NCBI GenBank assembly: GCA_020747065.1 | Contig: JAGMVK010000009.1 | Coordinates: forward strand, 2,046,001 to 2,110,000 | Reading direction: 5' to 3' | Length of the DNA: 64,000 nucleotides | Source: Cadophora sp. MPI-SDFR-AT-0126 | Taxonomy: Eukaryota; Ascomycota; Leotiomycetes; Helotiales; Ploettnerulaceae | Shown here: positions 50,026 through 61,213 of the stretch, one piece after another | Position numbering within the stretch: the first letter of the stretch is position 1 | Layout of the letters: each line of letters opens with the position of its first letter | Position numbers and translations under genes: made by a program | The notes under the pieces: model-generated | What the model saw: the letters and a program-made list of their open reading frames with translations, nothing else | Database searches by the model: none | Told to the model about the DNA's origin: nothing

Positions 50026-50764
50026 GTTGGAAGAGTGTTTGCCTACAGAACAGAAGAATGAGCGATGGAGTAGAAAGGGAATACGAGACGATGATGTGTT
50101 GTAGTAATGGTAATGCGAATATGACTTTTAAATATTAAGTACCACTTTCAAGCTCTGGGAGTTCGAAGTGATATTACTATTACGATGAAGAATCTGGTAA
50201 TGATCTCGAACATCTCTCGCCGATGTTTTCCTCCGAGTAAACATGCCTCAGCAAAGTCTAATTTCTCACTCCAAATGACATGCGACGATCGACACTGTGC
50301 GTATCCATACTCAACATCGACTCTCAAATGCCTAAATTAAACTTTCAGCTCACCATCTCATTCCGTGTTTGTTGTCACACAATCTCGTATGTGAGCCATG
50401 TGACGCATGTAACCTCCCGCCAAGTATTCTACAACGGCATTGTGATTCGCTACTAACAACGAGAATACGAGATTAGGATTCAAAGGCACTGGTATTCCTT
50501 ACTTCAAAGGGAAAGCCGATTTGATGGATCTGGTGATGCCTCTCTCGCCTTGTGGCAGGTTGTGTACCCCGCTGTTGTTAATTTAAGCATAGCGGGAAGA
50601 GATTTCCTGACAGGCTGAGGCTCTGTACTCGTTGATAAAAGCGCCTGCTGATGCCATGTTGAAGAGTTCTTGTCTATTAAATCCCCAGACTTATTCAAGG
50701 AATAGTTTCTCATACTTCATTATACTTTGAACTTAAAAACAAACAACACAACCAGCATCCCAAA
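50026..50764. other. Intergenic
   Basis: About 740 bases without a supported gene. The right end is the probable promoter of the small secreted protein gene. Confidence 0.45.
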
Positions 50765-51349
50765 ATGCACCTATCACACTTCACGATCCTCCTCCTCCTC
50801 CCCCTCCTCACCTCCAGCACACCACTCGGCAACGACCAACCCTCATTCTTCTACAAGCAGCTCTCCCTAACCTTCCACGGCGGTCCTGCATCCTACCCCC
50901 TCTCCTTCCCCGCAGACGGAAACACCTACCCAACCAACAATGGCCTGACCATCAACCGCATCACCAACACCGACTTCAACATCTTCTACAACTGCAACTT
51001 CTACTTTGCAGACGATGGCGGCAAGCCCGTTGCTACGAGTTCAAGCCCGGATGGGAAGGAGGTGCAGGTGGGTACGCCGAGGGTGGTGAGCGGTGTTAAT
51101 TGTCAGCCGACGCCTGGGGGAGGTGGGACGTGTTTGCCTGTTTATGGTAAGTTTCTTTTTTCCTCTCGATGTTTGTTAAGGTGTTGAGAATTGGAATGGG
51201 GAGATTGGAGTGAAGTGGTGATGGAGAGTTACTGATGCGATATAGCGAGCTGTGAGTGGTGTGGGGGAGCGAATGGACAGGGTGGATGTCATGTTTTGAA
51301 TTGTTGTAGTGGCTATTGTGCTGCTACGAAATGCCGTCCTACTTCTTAG
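50765..51349 (+). CDS. Small secreted cysteine-rich protein
   Basis: Exons 50765-51146 and 51246-51349 join in phase to give 161 residues. A signal peptide is evident (MHLSHFTILLLLPLLTSSTP). The mature part has a roughly 90-residue Asn/Tyr-rich region (INRITNTDFNIFYNCNFYF) and a C-terminal cysteine cluster spread over the splice junction: Cys-x6-Cys-xx-Cys ... Cys-x4-Cys-Cys-x3-Cys-x4-Cys, ending CRPTS. The CC-x3-C-x4-C end resembles disulfide-knotted small domains. Without the intron the second half of the cluster is lost, because reading through ends at 51187. Function is unknown; extracellular, effector-like or cell-wall roles are all possible. No homologue is recalled. Confidence 0.75.
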
Positions 51350-51953
51350 AGGTCATCACAAGCAGGGCCTGGGTCGTGAAGCTGCGCCAGGCGTTCCTAC
51401 ATTGTGGGAAAATTGCAGTTGTCGGAATCAGATTATTCTAATGCTTGAATTGAATTCCAAGAGCATGGAGCAGAGTTTCACTTTAGGGGGGATATGCGAG
51501 AGATCGGAAATTACCATCATTCTTTACGTTACGGTTTGTACCTCCGAACTTCTGCAAGAGAATTCCTGTACGTTTTAGTTGGAAGATTTGTTTTGAATCC
51601 AGGGGCGCTAAGCGAGGTGGAATGGACATGCTTTACTATTGAATTACGGGCTTGAGATTAGCCAAAATGAAATGTTACATTCAATCTGTTATGTTAGTTA
51701 GGGATGAAGAAAATTGTAAGTGATAGGATTCCAGAATAGTCAATCTAAACAGAGAGTGTTGTATTGTTCGTAAAGTGATCATCTACTTCGAGACTTAAAA
51801 AATGACCGCTCACATCGAGAGTCAATTGAAGCGGTAATCATGATTTGTTACCAGAAATCCACAATGAGCTATTCCAATGGTGGATGACAATGGAACTTTT
51901 ATCTCTATAATACGGTCGAGCTTCCCTTCCACTATTCATCTTTCCTGGACCCA
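51350..51953. other. Intergenic, convergent 3' ends
   Basis: About 600 bases without a supported gene. Confidence 0.45.
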
Positions 51954-53147
51954 CTACTCACCAATCTGAATAGCTTTAACCTTTTCAACATAGTCATAGA
52001 TCCCAGTCATCTGCTTCACATCCTTGGCTCCGTCAAACGGCCCATAATAGCTCAAAACGTCATACGGAAAGCCTCTCTCCCAAGGACTCGCTCCCTCGAT
52101 GGCCTTCACATCATCATCACTAAGTCTCACAGCAAGCCCCTCGATATTCGCTTGTAGATACTCGACCTTTCTCCCTCCCACAATTGGGAAAACATACGGC
52201 TGTTTCTGCAGCACATATGCCATAGCGACACTCGTCGGCAACGTTCTCTTCTCCTCCGCAATACGAGCCAGGACTTTGCCCACAGCTTCGAACTTAGTCG
52301 TTGCAGCGGGATTCATCTCCAGACGCTGATCCACCTGCGCTGCCAGCTGAGCAGCCGTCTTGAATCGTCCACCGCCCAGGACTTCCCACGGCGCAACGGC
52401 CATGTCTTCCGCAGCGCACATGTCGAGGATTTCGCGCTCCATATCCCGATCTGCGACGTTCCAGCGACCGGTGTAGATCACGAACGGGGACAAGCCGTGT
52501 TGACGTGCAAAGGCGTTGCATTGCACTACGAACCAGGCAGGCATGTCTGAGGCGCCGAGGTACAACACTGTCCCATCGGCGACGAGGCGGTTGAGAGAGC
52601 GCATCAGTTCTGCTGGAGAAGTCGTGAAGTCCCACCAGTGGACGTAGAGTATATCGATGTATGTCGTTCCCAAAACTCTCAACGATTTCTCGACCGAAAG
52701 CTTGAGAGATTTCGAGTTGTTGCCGCCGTAGTTGGACAAGATGGTGGAATTGGTTTGAGCGGGCGTGTTGAGCATCATATTGGAAGAATATTTGGTGCAC
52801 AGGACGAGATCATTGCGGTTCTTTCGGAGAGCTAGCCATTCTCCTAGCCAGATTTCCGTCTCGCCTTGTTGATAGTAGTTGGCGGAATCGATCACGTTGC
52901 CGCCGGCTTGGACGTAGTGGTCGAGGATGGCGAAGGCGCTTTCTTTGGAGCAGGCGCCGAGGAAGCCTTCCCTGGGAATATTTAGCATGTTGTGGTTTAT
53001 AGCAGAAGATGGTTAGTTCATTTACCAGGCAGTGCCAAAGACACTGGTTCCGAGGAAGAGGGGGGAGACACGAATGGAGGCTGATGGACTCAACACTCGA
53101 TGTCTGCCCAGGAGTGTCTTGGGTTGGGGGCCTCTGAATGGATCCAT
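51954..53147 (-). CDS. Aldo/keto reductase, aryl-alcohol dehydrogenase type
   Basis: Exon 1 starts at 53147 (MDPFRGPQPKTLLGRHRVLS...FGTAW) and joins in phase, through a roughly 55-nt intron, to the exon ending at 51954; about 380 residues. The AKR9-like signatures are seen: GGNVIDSANYYQQGETEIWL (catalytic Asp and Tyr), LVLCTKYS (Lys), DILYVHWWD (His), APWEVLGGGRFK, and the NADP pocket FPIVGGRKVEYLQANIEGL. These NADP(H)-dependent enzymes reduce aldehydes, including aryl-aldehydes and, in aflatoxin and similar pathways, intermediates such as norsolorinic acid. No pathway partner is next to it, so the substrate is unknown. Confidence 0.92.
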
Positions 53148-55776
53148 TTTTGCAGTCGAGGTCGGAATTTTGAACTTTTTCCAGAGATGCAGAAATTTGA
53201 AGCTTGAAGGAGACTGATTTTCCGTGTGTTCAGTACGATTGTTGATCCGAGACAAGTCTGAACATGCACTGAAAGACTCTCAACCATGTCTGACTTCATT
53301 CATTCTTATACTCACGAAGACTTCGACTTCCGGTAGAAGGAGTACAGATATATGCTTAGAAATTTTCAACATCCATCGCCATCAGTCATCTGGGAGTATA
53401 TTCTTGGCATTCTCTTGCTCTGGTTGTGCGCGGAGCTCCGAGTGCCTCAAAACTTAGTTTCTGCCGGTGCTTAACAATTTGCTGCTTAGATTTAATGGAG
53501 AATCGTGCTTAGAGATCAATATCTCCGGAGTCCAGGGCGTTCGTAATGGTATACTCCTGCGCCGGATAGTGTTTGTGTCAATGGCAGCGGGATGCCGAAG
53601 AATGACCTGGAATGGAGAACTCTCGTCGTTGGCTGACCTCGAACGGAACTGTTGCGCACCGCTGTTGTTTGAGAGGGTCCCATGATTTCCAATCGAAGGT
53701 CTCAGTGGCTCCTGTATACTTGAGTGCCTGAACCTTTTGGATTATCGCGAGAAGCATGTGGTGTCATTGCGTGGTTCTGGTTGGAAATGAGTTGCTCTGG
53801 TTTGTTAGTACTGTTGCATCTGGTTTGTTTGTTCTGTTGCATACCCCTGAATGGATTCGCTTCAGTGAAGCGAGCCCCGAAGTCAAACTTAGCGGCTCTG
53901 CGGCTACCTATTATTCCAACTTTCGGACCCTGCGAACCCAAACTCAAACACTACATCATCACAACAACAACAACACCTGCCAGGACGGAACACGCACAGT
54001 AAATGGCCATTCGCGGGATATCTACACCTGGAAGAGCGCGCTCTCGAGTCCGAGCCTTCTTGACGAGGAGCGCAGGCGGTGTGGAAGTCGATGATGGATC
54101 GCATGCTACACCTAAAGACTTACCCGCTGATTTGCCAACAGACTCGCCGATTCGCGCATATTGCCTTTCCTGCTCGATTGCCCAAGATTTTATGGACCTA
54201 GAAGTATTCGCATACAATCTGCGAGACTTCCAGTGCCCACTTGTTGATTCCTGATGGATCACAGCTTCGATGCGCCAATGTCTCCCCTGCTTCCTCCTTC
54301 CTGTCCTTGAACTACTCCTGTGTACCATTCGAAGTGCCTCCCACGCGTACCCAAGAAATCGTCTACATCGAGAAGTGTACAGCCAGAGGGCCATGCAGAA
54401 GTCTGTGAAATGCAGTCTGGACTGGGAGAGGTGACAATCAGATAACCCAAGTCCTCTGACTTGCGGATAACTGCGGTGAATCGCGAACCGCAATTCCAAC
54501 ACAACTCGCACGTCTCCCGAGAAGGAACATATACTTTTGATTGAGGAGTACTCAGGATGCCTGCAAATGTTCAAGGACAAGGCTGCCGAACATTTATTTT
54601 CATGCCTATTCAGAGGCAGATCTTGCACTGAACTTGTCGTGACTCATGAGCGAGGACCTTCTTGCAACTGGCTCCGGGTGTTTATGAGACTCTTCAACTT
54701 GGGTTGATTCCGAGGGTTTGCAGTATCCAACTGCTGTGAAATAACGAAGGTCTTGTTCCAGTATTAGAATTGGGTTGGATTGACCGCATTCTGCTCCGCA
54801 TCAGAATCGCATGCTCTGGAAATGCTTGCTGAAGTCAGAAGTTGTGGTTTCCAAAGCTGCCATAAGATCAATGTCGAACTTTTTTTACTTTTGTCTTTGG
54901 AAATGTTGTTCTCTGTTTGCTTTCATCTGATCATGTTCGAGGTCGTCCAATATAGTAGAATTTCAACATGTTATTCTCAATCGCATCTTCTCCACTTGTA
55001 CATACCCCCGGCTCTGCCAGAATAAAGTTTTAAGGGAAGTATTTGGTCATCACTGCCATGGAGTCGCGATAAGCTGGCGCCTTGGAAGTCTTGGGTTTAT
55101 GCCGTATTCCATCTGTCTTGGCGACGAGCGTCCTTCCTCTTTCAGATTAACCGGCTCTTGGTGGTAACATCAAAGGGGCTTGGAAATCGTAACGAGCTTC
55201 CGCGAACGGCTTCGCAAACATGGCAAACATGCTTAGTCTCTTGGACTTTTATGAGCAGGGTAAGGAGGTGCCTACAAAAGATCAACATTCCTGGGGCTCG
55301 ATTCTGGGGTTGTGTATTGTACCTGCTTTTAGCTCTGCATACAGCAGTTCCGACTGGCTCTTTGGTGACCAAGGGACATTATTACATGCCTTAGTCTGGT
55401 CAGTGTATATGCGGGCAAGATCACTAGACAGATGGACTTGCCAAACACTCAGGCATCATCGTCCTGATACCCCTCTGCCGAGCTTCTTGCTTCCTTCCTT
55501 TCTCAGCAATTCATTTCTATCTTGCAGCGAGACCACGTCCTGGCAGTCGGAACCTACGGCTTGTAGCGGCTCTCTTTGCAGATTTATTGTGTGAAGATCT
55601 ATCATGGCCAAGCTGTCAAGAGAGCTCGCTGGAGCAGCGCGAGATATATAAGTAGACGTGCTTGCGCAGGTTTGAGCTGATTTTCCCCCACGCCTGACCT
55701 GAAACGTCTATTGAATTAAATATTTCCACTGGAAGTGTAGTTGAAAGCTTGTATCATATAAGCCTCGCTCGCCACG
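53148..55776. other. 2.6-kb stretch with only small, ambiguous open frames
   Basis: Small open frames overlap on both strands between 53724 and 54628 (for example 54003-54254 plus and 54504-54259 minus, the latter with a CWNCG motif). None extends with convincing splice sites or known motifs, so I assign no gene. Pairs of CxxC on either strand could reflect a decayed or very small gene. The last ~150 bases are the promoter of the following secreted protein. Confidence 0.4.
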
Positions 55777-57726
55777 ATGCGTTTCACTCCCTCCATCTTC
55801 GGCGCGCTCGCCCTTGTAGGTGGTGCTGCCGCTGTGGAAATGGCAGTCAATGAGGAGCTCGCCAGCTGTAGGCATGCCAGCATTCTTGGATTGATCGAGT
55901 GCTCATGATGTATTAGCTTTCTACGACTCCGGACTTGCCATGGACCAAATCATGACCGCCAAGTTGGCGCATTGGGAAATGGAGGAGGAAATGGGCATCA
56001 TGGCTGCCGAATTCCCAGCATGGCACAAGAAAGTTCGTTGCTCGAATGGTATTGCCGATGCTCTTCCTGGAGTACCTGGTCATCAATTCAAGTGTCGAAA
56101 CGTGAGTACATCACTTCATACACTTTGCACGGGCTGACTTTCGCAGATGGATTTGTATTCCTTCATTCCAATGGCAGACCTGGGATGCCCAAATGCTATG
56201 GGCTCCGGATCTTGGGGATGGACTGATGAAGAATCGGGACGCGAGTTTGTTGGCGCCGGATGCTACTATGGCACATCCTTCTTGGAGATTCTCCCTACTG
56301 GACAACTTGTCAAGCTCGGATTCCTGTAAGCCACCATTCTTCCTGAAGTCAGGATTCTGTCTAACAGCTTCAAGCACATCATACGCAGCTCTTGGCTCTG
56401 GTTCCCGCTGGAAGGAACTCCGTGGCTACAAGAACTACATGGTCATCGGAAGTGAGTTGAATGACCACGGGGTTCAAATCTTTGACATGAGGAAGCTCCT
56501 TACCGTCGATCCTGCCAACCCAGTCACGTTCGATGGCACGAACAGCACCAGCAGTGATTTGACCAGTCACATCCAGCCGTCTGTTTTCGGACGTTCTCAC
56601 AATGTCCATGTCCATAACTCCCTTCCATACTTTGTCACTGTTGGAATGGGTCCCAGACTCCAGGGTGAGCCGACTTGCTGGTCTGGCATCATCTTCTGGG
56701 ACATCACCGAGATTGAGAACCCAAAGCGTGTTGGATGCGCTGGAGAGGACGGATATGTTCACGACATCCAATGCTTAATCTACAAGGGACCTGACACTAA
56801 GTATGTCGGTACTGATGTCTGCTATGGCTATAATGAGGATACTTTGACTATCTACAATGTCACTGACAAGGCTGCTGCTACCATCATTTCAAGAACTTCA
56901 TACACTGGAGCTTCGTACACCCACCAGGGAGAGGTACTTGACAAGGAATGGCAACAGTACATCATCCTTGATGGTAAAATTCCTCTGCCTTTTTACAGTT
57001 TCAATGCTAACAAGAAACAGACGAGACCGATGAGGTCAACTCCCGCGGCCCGGCCGCTGACAAGTACCCTGTCACCTATGTCTGGGACATCTCCTCCCTC
57101 GAAGCCCCAAAGCAAACCGGCATCTACAAAGGCACAACCACAACCATCGACCACAACCAGTACGTGATCGGCGACTACGTCTACCAATCCAACTACGGTT
57201 CCGGCCTCCGCGTCTACGACATCTCATCCATCCCAGCAAACTCCAAGGGCGATGACGTCTGCGAGGTCGCTTATATCGATATCCTGCCTGAAGACGATGG
57301 TCTGCCAGGTGGTGGAAATGTTACGTACTCTGGTACATGGTCGCATTACCCGTACTTCAAATCCGGCTTCATCTTCGTGCACACGTGAGTCTCCCCATCC
57401 TTTCCCCTTTCCTTAATCCACCTCTCTCTCCCAAAACCAAAGCTAAATCTAATACCCGAATCAGAATCGAGCGTGGCGCCTTCGTCGCCCAACCCTCCGG
57501 CGCCTACCCCAAATGCAAGAAGACCTGCAACGCCGACAACTGCCTCCGCGGCATGCGCTCCGCCGACAAGCTGGAGGAGAGCAAGGCCTTCTGTGGCGAG
57601 TTCACAAAGACGGTTAGTGTTAATGTGACGGCGGTTGTGGCGACGGTGCCGTATGTTGCGAGTGCTTGCGCGGGGAATGTCATCTCGAGGGTTAGTTCGG
57701 CTTGTGCGTGCTTGGCTACTGCGTAG
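55777..57726 (+). CDS. Secreted LVIVD-type beta-propeller (choice-of-anchor B-like)
   Basis: Six or so exons join in phase from ATG 55777 to stop 57726. The product has a signal peptide (MRFTPSIFGALALVGGAAAV) and a leading Met/Glu-rich helix. Repeated blades follow, with DHGVQIFDMRKLL, SGIIFWDITEIENPKRVGC, DTLTIYNVTDKAA, TYVWDISSLEAPKQTGIY and GSGLRVYDISSIP. The repeated (L/V)xV(Y/W/F)D(I/V) phrase is the LVIVD/beta-propeller pattern of choice-of-anchor B proteins. A His-rich loop GRSHNVHVHNSLPYF lies in the middle, and the C-terminus has a Cys-rich stretch (PKCKKTCNADNCLRG) and a hydrophobic end. Extracellular or wall-associated location is inferred; the ligand or role is unknown. The splice at about 56330-56375 was the only one keeping the frame. 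Confidence 0.85.
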
Positions 57727-58414
57727 GTGGGGATGGGATGGGGTGGGTGTCAGAGAGAAGAGGTAAAGGGGAAGTAAAAGTTTGACGATTGGATATGAGC
57801 GTAGATGAATATGAATGTGTATATATTTCAAGGTCCCCTCTTTCTCTCTCAAGAGTTATCTCCCGTCAATCATGACATCTGACATCTATGACTTCATCTC
57901 CTCATATTGTTGTACTGTGCTTCCGCATCACTCTCGACTGTTTACTGTGTGGTACAATATCTCGCTTCCGGAGTCATCAGCTTGCGCATCACCACATTTC
58001 ACCTTCAGCAACGTCTATCGAAACAACGCAAAGCAAAACTCCACTATACCTAGTGAAGTCCATAGATCAAGGCGATGGAGCGAATTGAAATTCTAGATAT
58101 AGATCGCTCGAGTTCGATGAAATTGGCTTCCACAAGTGGATGTGAGGCATGAGCGGACGGTGGAAGTTGAACTTCGCTTTCCGAACTATGGAGTTTACAA
58201 ATGTCAATGCGAAGTGACAAGATGACGATATATTCGCGTCCGAATCAGTCATCTCTCTCTTTGTTGACTTCACTCGCTTTGCTCTTCGCTGGAATTTTGC
58301 TGGTTGGTACCCTAGGCCAGGTCAGATCAACCTCATATCGCATTACCCAAGATTGGTTCACAAGTCACCCACAAGTACCAACTCTCGGGATGACCTTTCA
58401 CCAAGAAACCCCCT
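57727..58414. other. Intergenic, convergent 3' ends
   Basis: About 690 bases with only short open frames. Confidence 0.45.
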
Positions 58415-60112
58415 CTATTGCGTCAACAATTGCAACGTCGGTATGTCCACATACAACTCAATCCCCTTCTTCTCAAACTCCAACCCTTTCCCTTTCCCAT
58501 TATCCGCAAACTGGTCCCAATCACTCGGAGTATAGAACTTCGACTCGGGAGTAAAGTCCGCATTGGCAATCGCTGCCCTCCCAATAATCCTCACGTACGA
58601 AACCTCCAGCCTTACAACGGCAACGACATCCGATTCCCAGAAATGAAAAAGCATATCCCCGACTCGGGCATTGCTGGGGATCAACCCGATGACTCCGGAG
58701 CGGGTGGAGAAGAGTCGTGGAGCGGATGGTTCGGTCTCACCGTTCTCCTCTGGACCGAATTTGAAGAGGGGGAGGAGTTCGTGCTCGCTTCTAGTACCTT
58801 TTGTTGGGACGCCCAAGACTCCATGCATGTCCTTTGCGCCTTTCCAGGAGAAGTTCGGTTCTATTGCTCGGATCCTGTCCAATTCAGGCTTCTCCAAGTC
58901 CAATAGGACTCGCATAAATCCTTCGTTCTTTCGTCGTAGTTTCTCCAGATCTGTCTGGCATTTCTGTAGTGAGACTTTCCATTTCCGAGTCGCATCTGGA
59001 ACAGCAATGAACTCGTCGTAGGAACATCCAACTGAAGAGACGCTCCCAGTATACACCCCGACTGCCCTGAAAGCCTTCGTTCTATCATTGTTCGTTTGAA
59101 GGGCGACGAGTGGACTCTTTCTATCCCCCAGATCCCGTTGCATCTGATGTACCCCTCCTAGGAGCTTCTGAACCAATTGACTAAAGTGGACGACCGTCTT
59201 TGTATTTAAAGCCGTAGAGCGATACTGGAAACGAATCACATCTTCGTATACTTCGAACAAGGACTTCGAATAATCGACCGGGAAGCTCCCGTCCTGACAA
59301 TCATGCGCAATGCCTACAAATCCATAGACTTTGTCCCTTGGCTCTTCACAAAGAGAATCCTTACACACCTCCATCAGATTTGCCAGTAGGAAGCTGTCTC
59401 CATGTCTTCCTTCTCTCTGCCGTGCAAGTTTGACTGCAAGATTCGTCGTCTCGTCATCCACCATAGTGCCAAAGAAATCCGTCCAGAGTCCCGACTTCGA
59501 TTGCCAATTACTCTCCTGATCCATCGACGAGTTAAGTCCCCAGTGTAATTCCAAATCCGCAGCCGCCCCAATCTCCTGCACAATCCATATCCTCCTCCAG
59601 TACGACTGCCGACAGAGAGCATCCAGAGTTTCCAAATCTGACGCCGTCCCGCTGCCCATCTGACTCTGATAAAGAGGAGAGTGGGGAATGATTCCTAACC
59701 AAACCAGCACCCTCTTCGCGCGAGCATAGATATACGCCATCAACTCCACCTGTCTGTTCCGCTCCTCCAGATCCGCCTGGTTAATACATATCGCATCAAT
59801 CCACAGCACGCGCTCCTCACTCGTATGCCGCAGATGAACCAGCGCCAAAGCCAGGTTCTTCCGCACCTCGACCCGCGTCCCGTTCAGCTCTATCGCTCGC
59901 AGATCGTCTGCCCGCCCCCATGTGTAGGACAGCGCTTCGTACTTTGGTCGCTCTGCGAAGGCGGCTCGCCCCAGCTTGACGCGGATAGAGGCATTACGCG
60001 GACCGGGCTGGAGGATGGCGAGGCGGATTGAGGGACGCGAGGCGGAGAGGTCGAGGGGCTCGTAAGTGAAGTTCGGGAAGCCGTGGATGGTGGCGGAGGA
60101 GGTTGTTGACAT
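58415..60112 (-). CDS. Heterokaryon-incompatibility (HET) domain protein
   Basis: A single uninterrupted exon of 565 codons. HET domains trigger growth arrest or cell death when fungi of different genotypes fuse. The three core blocks are present: KYEALSYTWGRADD, RVLWIDAICINQADLEERNR followed by QVELMAYIYARAKRVLVWLG, and RRIWIVQEIGAAADLELHWG. The C-terminal ~350 residues have no NACHT, ankyrin or WD repeat that I can see, so this is the simple HET-only architecture. It is intact. Whether it acts in non-self recognition here is not shown. Expansion and polymorphism are typical of this family. Confidence 0.92.
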   Translation of the reverse strand: MSTTSSATIHGFPNFTYEPLDLSASRPSIRLAILQPGPRNASIRVKLGRAAFAERPKYEALSYTWGRADDLRAIELNGTRVEVRKNLALALVHLRHTSEERVLWIDAICINQADLEERNRQVELMAYIYARAKRVLVWLGIIPHSPLYQSQMGSGTASDLETLDALCRQSYWRRIWIVQEIGAAADLELHWGLNSSMDQESNWQSKSGLWTDFFGTMVDDETTNLAVKLARQREGRHGDSFLLANLMEVCKDSLCEEPRDKVYGFVGIAHDCQDGSFPVDYSKSLFEVYEDVIRFQYRSTALNTKTVVHFSQLVQKLLGGVHQMQRDLGDRKSPLVALQTNNDRTKAFRAVGVYTGSVSSVGCSYDEFIAVPDATRKWKVSLQKCQTDLEKLRRKNEGFMRVLLDLEKPELDRIRAIEPNFSWKGAKDMHGVLGVPTKGTRSEHELLPLFKFGPEENGETEPSAPRLFSTRSGVIGLIPSNARVGDMLFHFWESDVVAVVRLEVSYVRIIGRAAIANADFTPESKFYTPSDWDQFADNGKGKGLEFEKKGIELYVDIPTLQLLTQ

Positions 60113-61213
60113 GGTGGACGGAGGAGAGAGGCGAGGCGTCTGGAAGAGGGGGATGGCGGGGTTAGGATAGGAGATATGCGCCAGCTATGGGGAGGTTATG
60201 GCGATTGGTTCGCTATTGTTGGACTGCTGCAGGTCCATTCTGAGGCTCTGGAAAGGCCAGGAGCTGTTCTCTCCGTTTATTGACAATGAGGGAGAGCCTG
60301 TAAGTGAAATGATGTCTCAGGATCGATTTGGACGTAGCCATCAGAGGCCAAAGCATCTCATCAGGGACGATTCCATCAGGTGCAGACCCCGGCTTTAATC
60401 GTGTCTTACTTATCAACTCCAAGGACCGTAGATGATGCCCACGGGATCATAATCAGTTCAGGAGTACCTCATGGTGGAGAGGAAGAGGCGAAGGGGGAGA
60501 CGTCGACCAGTTGACGATGGCTGTTGCGGAGCAAGAGAAGTCAAGGAAGGATCCAGAGATCGGAACGCGCAACGGACACTAACATTCTGCACCACTTCGC
60601 TAACCCCTCGCCTATCAGTGTTTATCTCCAGGCTTTGAACTCGAGAAGAAGTCTATGACGTCGATGTTTCCATTTCTACAAGAAGACAGTGTTCCGATGT
60701 CTGAAATCTGACGAGATCCGAATTGAGTTTTATTTAAACTTTTGGAAATGGCACCGACCTTCTTCTCATTCTTGTTTGGCTCCCGGGACATTTTGGAGAT
60801 TTATACCACACAGATCAAATCATGAGAATGTAATACAATATTTCTGCTTCCCGGATTCTCAATAGACCTCTAATAATGCGGAGGACAGGAAAAGCCTCCT
60901 TTGCAACAAGTTCCCCATTCTATATGCTCCTGACCTATGAAGACGCCATTTCTTGCGGTTTTGTGTCTGTCTCTGTCCCTAGAAACTCAAACATTTTCTC
61001 CCCACCTCCTGCAATGGTCCAGCCATGGCAGACATTACTCTATTATCCCGTGTCCTCCTCAAATCGCTCGAATATCCAGGAATCCGACGCCAGATCTTCA
61101 AGACTACTCCGCTTGTATGCACCGAATAAAATCTTGCAAACCCTGATAAACTTTGACCACGCCGATTGCATTCACCGAAACGTAATTTATAATCCCAAAT
61201 ACCTTCACGACAT
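60113..61213. other. Intergenic
   Basis: About 1.1 kb without a supported gene. The left part is the likely promoter of the HET-domain gene. Confidence 0.45.

Noticed and set aside
53951..54628. Minus-strand open frame of 225 codons
   Set aside because: No recognisable motif, low complexity at the end, and overlaps other small frames; not enough to call a gene.
56461..56500. Sequence resembling a tRNA T-arm (ggttcaaatc)
   Set aside because: It lies inside a coding exon and no cloverleaf can be built around it.
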